Positions 60,541 through 64,000 of a stretch of 64,000 nt of DNA are shown one piece after another. The stretch spans positions 203,788,583 to 203,852,582 of the forward strand of contig NC_134398.1 in the NCBI RefSeq assembly GCF_050003625.1, in the 5' to 3' direction. The position numbers were made by a program, and so were the translations under genes. Source of the DNA: Haematobia irritans. Taxonomy: Eukaryota > Arthropoda > Insecta > Diptera > Muscidae. The notes beneath the pieces were generated by a model. That model was given only the letters and a program-made list of their open reading frames with translations. It made no database searches and had not been told where the DNA came from. Position 1 is the stretch's first letter. The number at the start of each line of letters is the position of its first letter.

Positions 60541-61411
60541 AATTTTCTTAGAAAATTTGGTGAAGAGCGAATTTTCTTAGAAAATTTGGTGAAGAGCGAA
60601 TTTTCTTAGAAAATTTGGTGAAGGCGAATTTTCATAGAAAATTTGGTGAAGGGCTAAGTTTCATAGAAAATTTGGTGAAGGGCGAATTTTCATAGAAAAT
60701 TTGGTGAAGGGCGAATTTTCATAGAAAATTTGGTGAAGGGCGAATTTTCATAGAAAATTCGGTGAAGGATAAATTTTCATAGAAAATTTGGTGAAGGGCG
60801 AATTTTCATAGAAAATTTAGTGAAGAATGAATTTTCTTAGAAAATTTGGTGAAGGGCAAATTTTCATAGAAAATTTGGTGAATGGCGAATTTTCATAGAA
60901 AATTTGGTGAAGGATGAATTTTCTTAGAAAATTTGGTGAAGGGCGATTTTTCTTAGAAAATTTGGTCACATGCGAATTTCCTTAAAAAATTTGGTGACAG
61001 GCGAATTTTCTTAGCAAATTTGGTGACAGGCGAATTTTCCTAGAAAATATGGTGAAGGGCGATTTTTTTAGAAAATTTGTTGAAGGTCGAATTTTCTTAG
61101 CAAATTTGATGACAGGCGAATTTTCCTAGAAAATTTGGTGAAGGGCGATTTTTCTTAGAAAATTTGGTGAAGGTCGAATTTTCTTAGAAAATTTGGTGAA
61201 GGGCGAATTTTCATAGAAAATTTGGTGAAGGGCTAAGTTTCATAGAAAATTTGGTGAAGGGCGAATTTTCATAGAAAATTTGGCGAAGGGCGAATTTTCA
61301 TAGAAAATTTGGTGAAGGGCGAATTTTCATAGAAAATTTGGTGAAGGGCGAATTTTCATAGAAAATTTGGTGAAGGGCGAATTTTCATAGAAAATTTGGT
61401 GAAGGGCGAAA

Positions 61412-61500
61412 TTTTGATTTAAATCTAAATTAATTGTATAATATGCCACATTTAGTAACTTAAGATAAAGCCTGAAAGTATGCAATAGTTTATAGCCTTC
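61412..61500 (-). repeat. Fragment of the ~340-bp repeat inside array 11
   Basis: On the minus strand this reads AAACTATTGCATACTTTCAG followed by GCTTTATCTTAAGTTACTAA, matching the marker of the tandem repeat at 52.8-58.0 kb in opposite orientation. It shows exchange between the two repeat fields. Confidence 0.65.
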
Positions 61501-64000
61501 AGGTGATAGGCGAATTGTCTTAGAATATTTGGTAAAGGGCGAATTTTCTTAGAAAATTTGGAGAAGGGCGAATTTTTATAGAAAATTTGGTGAAGGTTGA
61601 ATTTTCTTAGCAAATTTAGTGAAGAAAATTTGGTCAAGAGCGAATTTTCTTAGAAAATTTGGTGAAGGGCGAATTTTCTTACAAAATTTAGTGAAGGGCG
61701 AATTTTCTTTAAAAATAATTGGTGAAGGGCGAATTTTCTTAGAAAATTTGGTGAAAGGCGAATTTTTTTAGAAATTTTGTTGAAGGGCGAATTTTCTTAG
61801 AAAATTTGGTCAAGGGCGAATTTTCATAGAAACTTTGGTCACAGATGAATTTTCATAGAAAATGCGGTGAAAGGCGAAGTTTCTTAGAAAATTTGGTGAA
61901 GGGCGATTTTTCTAAGAAAATTTGGTGAAGGTCGAATTTTCTCAGCAAATTTGGTGAAGGGCGAATTTTCGTAGAAAATTTGGTGAAGGGCGTATTTTCC
62001 TAGATAATTTGGTCAAGAGCTAATTTTCTTAGAAAATTTGGTGAAGGGCGATTTTTCTTAGAAAATTTGGTCAAGGGCGAATTTTCTTAGAAAATTTGGT
62101 GAAGTGCGATTTTTCTTAGAAAATTTGGTCAAGGGCGAATTTTCTTAGAAAATTTGTTGAAGGACGAATTTTCTTAGAAAATTTGGTGAAGGGCGAATTT
62201 TCATAGAAAATTTGGTGAAGGGTGAATTTTCTTAGAAAATTTAGTGAAGAATGAATTTTCTTAGAAAATTTGGTGAAAAGCAAATTTTCTTAGAAAATTT
62301 GGTGAAAAGCCAATTTTCGTAGAAAATTTGGTGAAAAGCCAATTTTCTTAGAAAATTTAATGAAGGGCGATTTTTCTTAGAAAATTTGGTGAAGGGCGAA
62401 TTTTCATAGAAAATTAGGTGAAGGGCGAATTTTCATAAAAAATTTGGTGAAGTGTGAATTTTCTTAGAAAACTTTGTTATAGACGAATTTTCTTAGAAAA
62501 TTTAGTGAAGGGCGAACTTTCATAGAAAATTTGGTGAAGGGCGAATTTTCTTAGAAAATTTGGTGAAGAGCAAATTTTCTTAGAAAATTTGGTGAATGGT
62601 GTATTTTCTTAGAAAATTTGGTGAAGGGTGGATTTTCTTAGAAAATTTGGTGAAGGGCGAATTTTCTTAGAAAATTTGGTGAAGGGCGATTTTTCTTAGA
62701 AAATTTAGTGAAGGGTGGACTTTCTTAGAAAATTTGGTCAAGGGCGAATTTTCTTAGAAAATTTGGTGAACGGCTAATTTTCATTGAAAATTTGGTGAAG
62801 GGCGAATTTTCTTACAAAATTTGGTGAAGGGCGATTTTTCTTAGAAAATTTGGTGAAGGGTGGATTTTCTTAGAAAATTTGGTCAAGGGCGAATTTTCTT
62901 AAAAAATTTGTTGAAGGGCGAAATTTCTTAGAAACTTTGTTGAAGGGCGAATTTTCTTGGAAAATTTGGTGAAGGGTGAATTTTAATAGAAAATTTGGTG
63001 AAGGGTGAATTTTCATAGAAAATTTGGTGAACTGAGAATTTTCTTAGAAAATTTGGTGAAGGGCGAATTTTCCTAAAAAAAATGGTGGTGCGAAGTACGA
63101 TTTTTCGTAAAAATTGTGGTGACGAAGGTATTTTCTTAGAAAATTTGGTGAAGGGCGAATTTTTATAGAAAATTTGGTGAAGGGAAAATTTTCTTAAAAA
63201 ATTTGGTGAAGGGCAAATTTTCTTAAAAAAAATTTGGTAGTGGGCGAATTTTCTTAGAAAATTTGGTGAAAGGCGATTTTTTTAGAAATTTTGTTAAAAG
63301 GCCAATTTTCTTGAAAAACATTTGTTGAAGGGCCAATTTTCTTAGAAAATTTTGTGAAGGGCGAATTTTCATAGAAAATTTGGTGAAGGTCTAATTTTCT
63401 TAGAATTTTTGGTGGAGGGCGAATTTTCATAGAAAATTGGTAATGGGCGAATTTTCATAGAAAAATTGTTTAAGGGCGAATTTTCTTAGAAAATTTGGTC
63501 AAGGGCGAATTTTCTTAGAAAATTTGTTGAAGGGCGAAGTTTCTTAGAAAATTGTGGTGAAGGGCGAATTTTCTTAGAAACTTTGGTGAAAGGCGAATTC
63601 TCATTAAAAAAATTTTATGAAGTGTGTATTTTCAAGAAAATTTTACACGTGAATTTTCTTAGCAATTTGGTGAAGTGTGAATTTTTTGAGTAAATTTGGT
63701 AAGGGTGAATTTTCATAGAAATTTTGGTGGCAGTTGAATTTTCTTAAAAAATTATTGGAAAGCGGATTTAATTAAAAAATTGAATGCTTTTACGGGATAT
63801 GCTTGTCATCCAAAAAGTGCGCCTGAAATCCATCACGAATAATCTTCTTTGTAATTAAATTTAAACGCAAATACTAATAGAGATTTTTTAATAATAATAC
63901 CATTTTTAGTTTATGAACTTAGTAACACTTTACATACCAGCATGATCTTGATAAAATTTCAGAATATATTTCCTATGGTTGTTGCAAAACACATTATGTT

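Larger units (their letters stand above)
60166..63790 (+). repeat. 29-bp satellite, array 11 (GGTGAAGGGCGAA variant)
   Basis: Units read GAATTTTCATAGAAAATTTG then GTGAAGGGC, 29 bp in total, with CATAG or CTTAG at the centre. Length and alignment (TCTATAGAAAATTTTGTC against TTCATAGAAAATTTGGTG) show kinship to the canonical satellite, but the 19-bp palindrome is lost and a new dyad AATTTTC-ATA-GAAAATT is present. Units are well homogenised. GGGCTAAGTTTCATAG recurs at 60651 and 61230, 579 bp or about 20 units apart. Array edges decay near 60166-60330 and 63600-63790. Confidence 0.95.

Overview
The window looks like repeat-rich, gene-poor DNA of a calyptrate (muscid-type) fly. This is inferred from AT-rich sequence, dipteran DINE-1/mini-me-like elements, a DD41D (rosa-type) mariner, degenerate insect non-LTR retrotransposons and a tRNA-derived SINE. 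I found no complete protein-coding gene and no bacterial-type operon. Most long open frames come from tandem repeats whose period happens to keep a frame open.

About 26 kb (roughly 40%) is one 29-bp satellite family in many blocks: 1-4541, 8535-10628, 12588-16105, 19288-20254, 22047-23618, 24315-24885, 27751-30108, 30958-35560, 48500-52350 and 60166-63790, plus short runs inside transposons. Orientation differs between blocks. At least five sequence variants are each locally homogenised, and some blocks carry higher-order repeats.

The second major component is two families of non-autonomous, Helentron-like (DINE-1/mini-me-like) elements. Family A starts AACAAGTAAGG and lies at 4.7-5.9, 17.2-18.9 and 25.2-28.8 kb. 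Family B starts AACAAGTATATACGGCCG and lies at 20.3-22.0, 37.8-39.9, 44.1-47.1 and 55.6-57.1 kb. Both carry internal tandem repeats of exactly 153 bp, a GTCY-type tetranucleotide run and a 3' hairpin. Some family B copies also carry a block of the 29-bp satellite, and two large satellite arrays end in a sequence resembling the satellite/B junction. This suggests the element seeded the satellite.

The third component is a nested retroelement stack at 36.6-42.4 kb. An RNase-H-bearing LINE on the minus strand has a mutated YADN motif, an internal duplication, four SINE insertions and a family B element splitting its RNase H domain. An R1-like LINE remnant follows at 43.3-43.9 kb. Other elements are a family with inverted ends (C: 2.4, 22.5, 24.9, 33.5 and 34.6 kb), a long hairpin at 6.4-7.4 kb, a 184-bp MITE at 3.97 kb, a diverged ~340-bp tandem repeat at 52.8-58.0 kb, and a 933-bp internally deleted mariner at 59.06-59.99 kb.

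The only hint of a host gene is a pair of small, phase-compatible exon candidates on the minus strand (16481-16528 and 8395-8429). If real, the window would be largely intronic. No reliable functional assignment is possible for them.
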